Below are positions 35,709 through 42,965 of a DNA stretch of 47,421 nucleotides, in pieces; the first letter of the stretch is position 1; each line of letters opens with the position of its first letter. The position numbers were made by a program, and so were the translations under genes. Source of the DNA: Acidisphaera sp. Lineage in GTDB: Bacteria > Pseudomonadota > Alphaproteobacteria > Acetobacterales > Acetobacteraceae. The stretch covers positions 1 to 47,421 of the forward strand of contig JAFAYM010000147.1 of the NCBI GenBank assembly GCA_019240395.1, given 5' to 3'. The notes beneath the pieces are model-generated. The model did not search any database. It saw nothing but the letters and a program-made list of their open reading frames with translations, and was not told the origin of the DNA.

Positions 35709-37135
35709 GCCGCGCAGGCTTGCGGATTGCCGCGCCGCTCGGGGGGCACCCAGCGATCGAGGAAGGCGGCGAGCGGGGCGGCCGCGGGATGAGCGAGCGC
35801 CGCCTCGAGCAGCCGCCATGTGCGCGGCCCGTGGCGCAGATAGCCGGGCTTGCCGTCGCGACGGTCGAGCCGCACCCAGAGCGCCGCCACCCGCAGGTGG
35901 CGCTGGACCGCGGCGGCGGCGCAGGCGGCGCGGAATTCCTCTGCATCGACTTCCGGGCGGCGCTCGAGGTAGCGGGCGACTTGGCGTTCCGCGAGGCCGT
36001 CGGGCAGGTCGCGCCGGGCATCCTGGGTCAGCGAGACCAGGTCGTAGGCGGGGTGGCCGATCGCGGCGTCCTGAAAGTCGATGATGCCGACCCGGCGCAC
36101 GCCGGTCCGATCCGGCAGCCAAAACAGATTGTCGGCGAAGTAGTCGCGATGCACGAAGCCGCGTTGGCGATCGAGCGGGCCGAGAAGGCTCTGGAGCGCC
36201 TCGGCGAGGTCGCGCCGCGCCGCCTCGGGCGCCGGTGTGCCGAAACAGGCGGGCCACCACCAGTCCAGGAACGTGGCCTCGGCGGTGCGGCGCATCGCCT
36301 CGGCATTCCATTGCGGCAGGCCGGGGGGCGGCGCGGCGGCGTGCAGGACGGCCAGGGCGTCGGTCGCCGTGTCGTAGAGCGCCTGCGTGTTGGCCGGGCT
36401 CAGGACTGCAGGGTAGAGCGCGTCGCCGAGATCCTCGAGCAGCACCAGCCCCGCGTGCGCCTCGGCCGCCAACACCACCGGCACGGAGAGGCCGAGCGCC
36501 GCCATGTGCGCCTGCACCTGAAGAAACGGGCGGACATCCTCGCGTTCGGGCGGTGCGTCCATGAGCACGGCATCCGGCGGCACGCGCAGGTAGCGCCGGA
36601 AGCTCGCATCCTCGGCGAGGGGGCGGGCGCCCGCGGGTTCGCGGCCATGGCGCGCCAGGAACCCGGCGATCGCCTGCGCGCGGGAGGTCTCACCCAGCCC
36701 GGCCAGCCGGTCCGGCCATCCCGAGAGGGTGGCGCGGCGGGTGCCCTCGCCGGTCGGCTCGAAGGCGATGGTCAGCGCATCCGCCGGGCGCAGCAATCCG
36801 AGGCGGTCCGGCCACTCCACGAGCACCACATCGGCGCGCGCCTCCTCCCAGCCGAGCTCGATCAAGGCGGCGGGGCCGGCGAGGCGCCAGAGGTCGAAAT
36901 GGTGCACCGGGCCGAGCCTCGTCGCGTAGCTCTGCACCAGCGTATAGCTCGGGCTCGGCACTTCGAGCGCAGGATCCTCGGCCAGCAGGCGCAGCAGGGC
37001 GCGGGCGAACGCGGTCTTGCCGGCGCCCAGCGGGCCTTCCAGCAGGATCGTGTCGCGCGAGCGGAGCAGCGGGGCGATGCGCGCGGCGAGCGCAGCCGTG
37101 GCCGCGAGATCGGGCAGGTCCTGGATCAGCGGCAT
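35705..37135 (-). CDS. tsaE: TsaE / AmgK-like phosphotransferase fusion
   Basis: A 476-residue two-domain protein. Residues ~1-150 are TsaE, the ATPase of the tRNA t6A37 threonylcarbamoyl complex (Walker A LLEGPLGAGKT near 33-43; SPSYTLVQSY; HHFDLWRL). Residues ~160-476 are an aminoglycoside phosphotransferase-type kinase with VHRDYFADNLFW (H329, D331) and GIIDFQDAAIGHPAYDL. That matches AmgK, the anomeric MurNAc/GlcNAc kinase of peptidoglycan recycling. Such fusions are found in Alphaproteobacteria. ATG 37135 (MPLIQDLP) is chosen over the start at 37171 by similarity to TsaE. It is the first gene of the operon continuing through murU-like, addB, addA and trxA. Confidence 0.92.
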   Translation of the reverse strand: MPLIQDLPDLAATAALAARIAPLLRSRDTILLEGPLGAGKTAFARALLRLLAEDPALEVPSPSYTLVQSYATRLGPVHHFDLWRLAGPAALIELGWEEARADVVLVEWPDRLGLLRPADALTIAFEPTGEGTRRATLSGWPDRLAGLGETSRAQAIAGFLARHGREPAGARPLAEDASFRRYLRVPPDAVLMDAPPEREDVRPFLQVQAHMAALGLSVPVVLAAEAHAGLVLLEDLGDALYPAVLSPANTQALYDTATDALAVLHAAAPPPGLPQWNAEAMRRTAEATFLDWWWPACFGTPAPEAARRDLAEALQSLLGPLDRQRGFVHRDYFADNLFWLPDRTGVRRVGIIDFQDAAIGHPAYDLVSLTQDARRDLPDGLAERQVARYLERRPEVDAEEFRAACAAAAVQRHLRVAALWVRLDRRDGKPGYLRHGPRTWRLLEAALAHPAAAPLAAFLDRWVPPERRGNPQACAA

Positions 37136-37195
37136 CGCCGGAAAATGCCGCAGGGAAGGAGTCGCGCACAAGCAAGCCTGCTAGGATGGCGGGTG

Positions 37196-38218
37196 ATGAC
37201 CCAGATGCTCGAGACTGACGTGGCGATCGTCGGCGCCGGCCCGGTCGGCCTGTTCGCCGCTTTCGAATGCGGCATGCTGAAGCTGCGCAGCCTGCTGATC
37301 GATGCGCTGACCGAGCCGGGCGGTCAGTGCACAGCGCTCTATCCGGAGAAGCCGATCTACGACATTCCCGCGCACCCCGCGATCAGTGCCGGCGGGCTGA
37401 TCACCCAGCTGGAGCAGCAGATCGCGCCGTTTGCTCCGCCGCGCCTGCTCGGCCGCCGGGTGGAGAGGCTGTCCGGCGAGGCCGGCGATTTCACCTTGGG
37501 CACCGATGGCGGCGACACGATACGGGCGAAGGCGATCGTGCTGGCCGCCGGTGCCGGTGCGTTTGGCCCGAACCGGCCGCCGCTGGAGCGGGTGGCGGAG
37601 TATGAGGCGGCCGGCGGCGTGCAGTATTACGTCCGCCGGCGGGAGGATTTCCGGGATCGCCGGGTGGTGATCGCCGGCGGCGGCGACTCGGCGGTGGACT
37701 GGGCGCTGGCCTTGCGCGGCGTTGCCGCGTCCATCTCGGTCGTGCATCGGCGCGCCAGGTTCCGCGCAGCGCCGGAGACGGCGGCGCAGCTGGCGGAGGC
37801 AGCCGGGCGAGGCGAGCTGGAGCTCGTGGTGCCCTATCAGCTGCATGCGCTGCACGGCGAAGGCGGCGTGCTCGAGGCGGTGGAGCTGGCCGATCTGGAC
37901 GGTGCGAGGCGTGTGCTGCCGGCGGATCGGCTGCTGGCGTTCTTCGGGCTGTCGATGGATCTGGGCCCGATCGCCGCCTGGGGCTTGGCGTCGGAGAAGC
38001 ATCACATCACGGTCGATCCGGCGACCTGCGAGACCAGCACGCGCGGCGTGTTCGCGATCGGCGACGTGGCGAGCTATGCCGGCAAGCTGAAGCTGATCCT
38101 GCAGGGCTTCAGCGAAGCCGCCGTCGCGGCCCACGCCATTCATCCCATCGTCTATCCCGGCCAGGCCCTGCACTTCGAATACTCGACGACTTCGGGCCTG
38201 CCGCGCAGCGCTCAATGA
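37196..38218 (+). CDS. Ferredoxin/flavodoxin-NADP+ reductase, thioredoxin-reductase-like type
   Basis: A 340-residue flavoprotein of the TrxB-like ferredoxin-NADP reductase group. FAD binding: VAIVGAGPVGLFAAFECGML, then EPGGQCTALYPEKPIYDIPA. NADPH binding: VVIAGGGDSAVDWALAL near residue 160. C-terminal FAD motif: GVFAIGDVASYAGKLKLILQGFSEAA. The CxxC of true thioredoxin reductases is absent. The start is ATG 37196 or GTG 37193. It is divergent from tsaE/amgK with a 60-base spacer that must contain both promoters. Confidence 0.92.
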   Translation: MTQMLETDVAIVGAGPVGLFAAFECGMLKLRSLLIDALTEPGGQCTALYPEKPIYDIPAHPAISAGGLITQLEQQIAPFAPPRLLGRRVERLSGEAGDFTLGTDGGDTIRAKAIVLAAGAGAFGPNRPPLERVAEYEAAGGVQYYVRRREDFRDRRVVIAGGGDSAVDWALALRGVAASISVVHRRARFRAAPETAAQLAEAAGRGELELVVPYQLHALHGEGGVLEAVELADLDGARRVLPADRLLAFFGLSMDLGPIAAWGLASEKHHITVDPATCETSTRGVFAIGDVASYAGKLKLILQGFSEAAVAAHAIHPIVYPGQALHFEYSTTSGLPRSAQ

Positions 38219-38221
38219 GGT

Positions 38222-38243
38222 CCAGGAGGCTTCGGCCTCCTGG
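38222..38243. terminator. UUCG-capped hairpin after the reductase gene
   Basis: CCAGGAGGC and GGCCTCCTGG-type arms pair over nine base pairs around a TTCG tetraloop, starting four bases past the reductase stop. The loop and stem are those of stable transcript-end hairpins, although only a weak T-rich stretch follows further on. Confidence 0.55.
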
Positions 38244-38289
38244 TGGGGTTCGGGGCGAAGCCTCGAGCTTTCTTGCTTGAGGGATTGCC

Positions 38290-38796
38290 ATGATCACCCC
38301 CGCCTATGTTCGCGTGATGGCCGCCTACAACGCCGAGATGAACCGCCGTATCTACGCCGCCGCCTCCCGCCTGAGCGATGAGGCAAGACGGGCCGAGCGG
38401 GGCCTGTTCTGGGGCTCGATCCACGGCACGCTCAACCATCTGCTGTGGGGCGACCGACAGTGGATGTCGCGTTTCGCCGGCTGGCCGAAGCCCGAGGTCG
38501 GTTTGAAGCAGAGCGCCGCCCTGATCGACTCCTTTTCCGAACTCGCGGCGGCACGGGTGGCGGCGGACGCGGCCCTCCAGGACTGGGCGGAAACTGTGGC
38601 AGCGGACTGGCTGCAAGCCGAGCAGACCTGGTTCAGCGGTGCCGCCGGCCGGGAAATGCGGCAAGGGCGGCCGATCCTCGTGACCCATTTGTTCAATCAT
38701 CAGACGCATCATCGCGGGCAGGTGCATGCGGCCCTGACGGCGTGCGGCGAGCGGACCGGCGACACCGACCTGTTTCTGTTGATTACCGACGGATGA
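38290..38796 (+). CDS. DinB-family four-helix metalloprotein
   Basis: A 168-residue protein of the DinB/YfiT-like superfamily. Candidate metal-binding His residues lie in SIHGTLNHLLWGDRQWM (near 42-50) and HLFNHQTHHRGQVHAAL (near 135-150). Such proteins often act as thiol-dependent enzymes, but bacterial DinB roles vary and none can be assigned here. Confidence 0.88.
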   Translation: MITPAYVRVMAAYNAEMNRRIYAAASRLSDEARRAERGLFWGSIHGTLNHLLWGDRQWMSRFAGWPKPEVGLKQSAALIDSFSELAAARVAADAALQDWAETVAADWLQAEQTWFSGAAGREMRQGRPILVTHLFNHQTHHRGQVHAALTACGERTGDTDLFLLITDG

Positions 38797-38852
38797 ATTC
38801 GCGGGGGCCGCGCCCCAGATCCCGGGTATAACCATCGAGGTGGAGATCGGAG

Positions 38853-39281
38853 ATGTCCTGGTTGAACAAGGGGCAGACCGCCGAGGCCGAGACCTTCGAG
38901 GTCTCACGCAGCGAGCAGGAGTGGCGCGAGGCGCTGACGCCGGCGCAGTTCCAGGTGCTGCGCAAGCATGGGACCGAGCGGGCCGGATCGAGTCCGCTGA
39001 ATGCCGAGCACCGTCCCGGCCGGTTCGTCTGCGCGGGATGCGGGGCGCCGCTGTTCTCGGCGGACGCCAAATTCGACAGCGGCACCGGCTGGCCGAGCTT
39101 CACCGCGCCCATCGAAGGGGCAGTCGCGACAACGACGGACCGCAGCCTGTTCATGACCCGCGTCGAGGTGCATTGCCGCCGTTGCGGCGGGCATCTCGGC
39201 CATGTCTTCGAGGACGGCCCGGCGCCAAGCGGGCTGCGCTACTGCATGAACGGCGTGGCGATGGGTTTCGAGCGGAGTTGA
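38853..39281 (+). CDS. msrB: Peptide-methionine (R)-S-oxide reductase
   Basis: A 142-residue MsrB that repairs oxidised methionine. Zinc is bound by CAGC near residue 60 and CRRC near 108; the substrate loop is FDSGTGWPSF. The catalytic Cys is in LRYCMNGVAMGF near residue 130; most MsrBs have CINS there. The start ATG 38853 follows GGAGATCGGAG. There is no signal peptide, so it is cytoplasmic. Confidence 0.93.
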   Translation: MSWLNKGQTAEAETFEVSRSEQEWREALTPAQFQVLRKHGTERAGSSPLNAEHRPGRFVCAGCGAPLFSADAKFDSGTGWPSFTAPIEGAVATTTDRSLFMTRVEVHCRRCGGHLGHVFEDGPAPSGLRYCMNGVAMGFERS

Positions 39282-39332
39282 GCCTCAAGCAATAGTGAGG
39301 GAGCCTTCGGGCCAGCTCAACCGTTCGTTTCC

Positions 39333-39346
39333 TTGATCTAGGTTAA
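39333..39346. promoter_or_regulatory. Possible FNR/FixK-type box upstream of the ChaC gene
   Basis: TTGATCTAGGTTAA fits the alphaproteobacterial FNR-type pattern TTGAY-N4-RTCAA at all but one position. It lies 30 bases before the ATG at 39376. That short distance is tight for an activator site, so the match may be chance or may act negatively. Confidence 0.3.
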
Positions 39347-39375
39347 AATCCAGTCAGCACCGGGCGGAGCTCGTC

Positions 39376-40077
39376 ATGGATCTCAGCCTCAGACACCATC
39401 GGCACGTGCTCACCCGGGACAAGCTTCTCGACGGGTCGCTGCACCAGATGATGGCGATCGCCGCGCCCTCCCTGCGTCTATGGACGGAGGCGGAATTGTC
39501 GGGCTCGCTCGAGGCGACGTTGGCGCTGCGCAGCGAGGCCGGAAACGGGGTGTGGCTCTTCGCCTATGGCTCGCTGATCTGGAACCCCACGATCCACTTC
39601 GTCGAGCGTCGCGCAGCCCGGGTGCATGGCTGGCATCGCGCGTTCTGCCTCTCCACCAGGGCCGGGCGCGGTACGCCGGAAAACCCCGGCCTGATGCTCG
39701 GGCTGGATCGGGGCGGCACCTGCTCCGGCTGCATCCTGCGCGTTGCCGAATCCGAGATACGGACCGAACTCGGCGTGCTGTGGCGGCGGGAGATGCTGGC
39801 CGGCAGCTACATCCCGCGCTGGGTCAGCCTGCGAACGCTGGAGGGCGAGCCTCTGGGCCGCGCCATCACCTTCACCATCGATCGCCGCCGCCCCTCCTAT
39901 GCCGGCACGCTCACCGAGGTGGAGACGATCCGCCGGCTTGCCACCGCCAAAGGGGCATTGGGCAGTGCCGCCGATTACCTGTTCCACACCCGGGACGGGC
40001 TGCGTAGCCTGGGACTGCGGGACCGCACCGTCGAGCGCCTCGCGCGGCGCGTGGAGGCGGCCCAGGCAGGGGCATAA
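39376..40077 (+). CDS. ChaC-family gamma-glutamylcyclotransferase
   Basis: A 233-residue ChaC-type enzyme, which by family cleaves glutathione to 5-oxoproline and Cys-Gly in the cytoplasm. The substrate loop is FAYGSLIWNP near residues 62-71, followed by VHGWHRAFCL and the ELGVLWRREM segment near 135; a Glu in that part would be catalytic. The N-terminal LTRDKLLDGSL resembles other ChaC proteins, supporting the ATG at 39376. The next gene begins 10 bases after its stop. Confidence 0.9.
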   Translation: MDLSLRHHRHVLTRDKLLDGSLHQMMAIAAPSLRLWTEAELSGSLEATLALRSEAGNGVWLFAYGSLIWNPTIHFVERRAARVHGWHRAFCLSTRAGRGTPENPGLMLGLDRGGTCSGCILRVAESEIRTELGVLWRREMLAGSYIPRWVSLRTLEGEPLGRAITFTIDRRRPSYAGTLTEVETIRRLATAKGALGSAADYLFHTRDGLRSLGLRDRTVERLARRVEAAQAGA

Positions 40078-40087
40078 GGGGGCGAGC

Positions 40088-41560
40088 ATGCGTGGGGGTT
40101 GGCTGGCGGCAATCATGCTGCTGGGATTGGCGCTGCCTGCGACGGCGCAGGAGAGGCCGCCGCATTCCGACAATCACGGTCCGGGCGTGCTCACCCTGCT
40201 GCCCGGCGACTCGGTCACCAGCCATACGCTCGACCTCGGTGACCACACCCTCGCCTATAAAGCGACCGCCGGCACCCTGCCGCTGTTCGACGACAAGGGC
40301 ACGCGGATCGCCGCCGTTTTCTACACCGCCTATGTCGTCCAGGGCGCCGATCCGGCGACGCGGCCGCTGACCTTCGTCTTCAACGGCGGCCCCGGCGCCG
40401 CCTCCGCCTACCTGCATCTCGGCCTGGTCGGGCCGCGCATCATCGATTTCGGGCCGGACGGGCGCGATGCCGCGGCACCGGCGCTGCACGACAACAAGCA
40501 GAGCTGGCTGGACTTCACCGACCTCGTGCTGATCGACCCGGTCGGCACCGGCTGGAGCCGCGCCGACACGGCAGACGACGCCAAGAAGTTCTGGGGCGTG
40601 CGACAGGATGCGCGGGCGCTGGCGAAGGTGGTGGCGCTCTATGTCTCCCGTGCCGGACGCGCGACCTCGCCGAAATACCTGCTGGGCGAAAGCTACGGCG
40701 GGATGCGGGCGCCGAAAGTGGCGCAGGCGCTGCGCCACGACCAGGGCATCCTGGTCTCCGGCATGGTGCTGCTCTCGCCGTTCCTCGACGCCGGCTTCGA
40801 CAACCGCCTGGCCCTCGGCGCGGCGCTGCAACTTCCCTCGCTCGCTGCGGCCGAGATGGAACGGACGCACGCCTACACGCCCGACCGGCTGCCGGAAATC
40901 GAGCATTTCGCGTTGACCGACTATCTGACCGCGCTCGCGGCGACGCCGGCGGACGGCACCGCCGATCCGGTTTATGCGGAGGTGGCCAAGCTCACCGGGC
41001 TGGCGCAAGACGTGGTCGCGCGCGCCCACGGCTTCGTTCGCAATCTGTATGTCAAGCACTCCGGCGAGCCGGGGCACGAGGTGGTCAGCCGCTATGACGC
41101 GGCGTTTGCCGTCGATGATCCGTTTGCCGATTACGACGGCGCGCGCGGCTCGGACCCGATCCTCGACGGCTACAGCCGCGCCTTTGGCGGCGCCTTCGCC
41201 GGCTACGCCCGCGACGAGCTGGGATTTCGCACCGACATCACCTACGAACTGCTCGCCGACGACGTCGGGCGGCACTGGGACTGGCAAAGCGAGGGCAGCG
41301 TGTTCGACCCGCCGAACGTCACCGGCGATCTGCGCGAGCTGCTCGCCTACGATCCCACCTTCAGGCTGCTGGTCGCGCACGGCACCAGCGATCTGCAGAC
41401 GCCATATGCGGTGAGCCGCTATGTGCTGGATCACCTCCCGCATATCGGCGCGCCGGGCCGGGTGCAGCTGAAGCTCTATTCGGGGGGGCACATGGTCTAT
41501 TTGAAGCAGGCCTCGCGCCTGGCGTTCACCGCCGACGCGCGGGCGTTTTACGGCGAGTAA
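40088..41560 (+). CDS. Secreted S10-family serine carboxypeptidase-like peptidase
   Basis: A 490-residue alpha/beta-hydrolase with a signal peptide (LAAIMLLGLALPATAQ). Family motifs are FVFNGGPGAAS near 98, the oxyanion region LVLIDPVGTGWS, catalytic S202 in GESYGG, D435 in HGTSDLQTPY and H468 in GGHMVY. By family it removes C-terminal residues from peptides; bacterial members act in the periplasm. It starts 10 bases after chaC and is likely cotranscribed, though glutathione breakdown in one compartment and peptides in another are not obviously linked. Confidence 0.92.
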   Translation: MRGGWLAAIMLLGLALPATAQERPPHSDNHGPGVLTLLPGDSVTSHTLDLGDHTLAYKATAGTLPLFDDKGTRIAAVFYTAYVVQGADPATRPLTFVFNGGPGAASAYLHLGLVGPRIIDFGPDGRDAAAPALHDNKQSWLDFTDLVLIDPVGTGWSRADTADDAKKFWGVRQDARALAKVVALYVSRAGRATSPKYLLGESYGGMRAPKVAQALRHDQGILVSGMVLLSPFLDAGFDNRLALGAALQLPSLAAAEMERTHAYTPDRLPEIEHFALTDYLTALAATPADGTADPVYAEVAKLTGLAQDVVARAHGFVRNLYVKHSGEPGHEVVSRYDAAFAVDDPFADYDGARGSDPILDGYSRAFGGAFAGYARDELGFRTDITYELLADDVGRHWDWQSEGSVFDPPNVTGDLRELLAYDPTFRLLVAHGTSDLQTPYAVSRYVLDHLPHIGAPGRVQLKLYSGGHMVYLKQASRLAFTADARAFYGE

Positions 41561-41568
41561 GGAAGGCG

Positions 41569-41583
41569 AGGGGCTCTGCCCCT
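41569..41583. terminator. Hairpin between convergent genes (half of the repeat family)
   Basis: AGGGGC-TCT-GCCCCT matches the first hairpin of the two-hairpin repeats; the second hairpin is missing. It separates the S10 peptidase from the convergent zincin gene and could end both transcripts. Confidence 0.5.
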
Positions 41584-41617
41584 AATCGCTGAAGCATGGG
41601 CTCTGTGCGACCTCGCC

Positions 41618-42058
41618 TTATTCCATCTCCGCCTCCAGCATCGCGATCTCGGCATCGCTGAAGCCGAAATGATGCGCCACCTCGTGCACCACGACGTTGC
41701 GAACCAGGCGAAACAGATCCTCGCCGGTCTCGATCCATTCCAGCAGGATCGGCTCGCGGTAGAGCGAAATCAGATCCGGCTGCCGCGCGATGTCGTCGAC
41801 GCTCCGCTGCGGCAGCGGGACGCCGCGGTAGAGCCCGGTCAGCTCCCAGGCGCTCTCGATCTCCATCTCCGCCAGCGTCTCCTCATCGGCGACGTCCTCC
41901 ACGACGATGCCGACGTTGCGGATGTGCCGCCGGAGCCGATCCGGGATGGCGGCCAGGGCGCGCTCGGCGAGCGCTTCGATATCCTCCGCACTCGGCGGCA
42001 GAGTATGGCGCGGACCCATCATGCCGGCGATGAATGCAGGGCCGCGGGAGCCGGTCAA
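41618..42058 (-). CDS. Minimal zincin metallopeptidase-like protein (COG3824 type)
   Basis: A 134-146-residue protein with the zinc motif [11 protein letters not shown] near the C-terminus. The family pattern of an N-terminal helical part, PLPQRSV...[14 protein letters not shown] and an acidic tail is present. No signal peptide is visible. The start could be 42058 or the ATG pair at 42023/42020; the latter leaves more room for a divergent promoter with phhB. The cellular substrate is unknown. Confidence 0.85.
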   Translation of the reverse strand: MTGSRGPAFIAGMMGPRHTLPPSAEDIEALAERALAAIPDRLRRHIRNVGIVVEDVADEETLAEMEIESAWELTGLYRGVPLPQRSVDDIARQPDLISLYREPILLEWIETGEDLFRLVRNVVVHEVAHHFGFSDAEIAMLEAEME

Positions 42059-42078
42059 GCCGTCGAAGGAGTGATGCC

Positions 42079-42387
42079 ATGAAGCTGCTGACCGATGCCG
42101 AACGCGCCGCGCTGTCGACCGAACTGGCGGACTGGACGCTGATCGATGACGGCGGCGCGCTGCGGCGCCGCTTCCGCTTCGGCGATTTCGCCCAGGCCTG
42201 GGGCTTCATGTCGTGCGTCGCCTTGCTGGCCGAGCGGCTGGGCCACCATCCCGACTGGTCGAACAGCTGGAACAAGGTGGAGATCGTGCTCAGGACGCAT
42301 GACGCCGGCGGCCTGACCGGCGCCGACGTTGCCCTGGCCAAGGGCATCGACGCAATCCTGGGCACCGGGCTTTCGGTCGCGGCATAG
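42079..42387 (+). CDS. phhB: Pterin-4a-carbinolamine dehydratase-like protein
   Basis: A 102-residue protein with the family signature [22 protein letters not shown] near residues 54-75, which includes the two active-site His. By family it regenerates tetrahydrobiopterin after aromatic amino acid hydroxylation. No hydroxylase is present in the window. Start ATG 42079 has AAGGAG at the expected distance. Confidence 0.92.
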   Translation: MKLLTDAERAALSTELADWTLIDDGGALRRRFRFGDFAQAWGFMSCVALLAERLGHHPDWSNSWNKVEIVLRTHDAGGLTGADVALAKGIDAILGTGLSVAA

Positions 42388-42392
42388 GGCGC

Positions 42393-42860
42393 GTGGACCC
42401 GAGCTTTCCCGCACGCGCCCTCGCCATCCGGCGCGCCGCTGCCCGCCTCTGCCGCCAGCTCGGCTGGGCGGCGGTTCACGAGGTGCCGTTGCCGAACGGC
42501 AGGCGCGCCGATCTTCTGGGGCTGCGGCCCGACGGCGGCTTCGCCTGCATCGAGGTCAAGTCCGGCGCCCGCGACTTCCTGACCGACGGCAAATGGCCGG
42601 AATATCGGGCGTTTGCCGATTTTCTCTATTTCGCCGTGGATATCGATTTTCCGGCCGGGCTGCTGCCCGAGGACGTCGGGCTGATGGTCAGCGACGGAGA
42701 GGCTGCCGAAATCCTGCGCGAGGCGCCGGTCCATCCACTCGCCCCGGCGAGGCGACGGGCGCTGTTGCACCAGTTCGCGACCCTGGCCGCCTTCCGGCTC
42801 GCCAGCCTGGAGGACCCGTTCGGCGGGGCAGCCCTTCGGGCGGCGTTGCGGGTGGAGTAA
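42393..42860 (+). CDS. mmcB: MmcB-family DNA repair protein
   Basis: A 155-residue PD-(D/E)xK-type nuclease-like protein. RRADLLGLRPDGGFACIEVKSGARDFLTDGKWPEY carries the Asp and the ExK of the fold, and YFAVDIDFPAGLLPEDVGLMVSD follows, as in MmcB proteins. In Caulobacter MmcB belongs to the mitomycin damage response. It starts at GTG 42393, five bases after phhB, and is probably cotranscribed with it. Confidence 0.9.
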   Translation: MDPSFPARALAIRRAAARLCRQLGWAAVHEVPLPNGRRADLLGLRPDGGFACIEVKSGARDFLTDGKWPEYRAFADFLYFAVDIDFPAGLLPEDVGLMVSDGEAAEILREAPVHPLAPARRRALLHQFATLAAFRLASLEDPFGGAALRAALRVE

Positions 42861-42930
42861 GCGGGGTCCCAAAGAGCGGCAGTCTGTGCAACCTCGGATC
42901 AAGTAACGATTCCGACGCTACGGATTTGGT

Positions 42931-42956
42931 GGTTCGAGGGGCAGAGCCCCTCGACC
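42931..42956. terminator. Hairpin between convergent mmcB and GH28 genes
   Basis: TCGAGGGGC-AGA-GCCCCTCGA (perfect 9-bp stem, extendable by GG/CC) sits 10 bases from the GH28 stop codon. It is the reversed first half of the two-hairpin family. Confidence 0.55.
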
Positions 42957-42965
42957 ATGCGCGTG

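Noticed and set aside
37181-38215. 344-residue minus-strand reading frame
   Set aside because: Antisense to the ferredoxin-NADP reductase, which carries full FAD and NADPH motifs.
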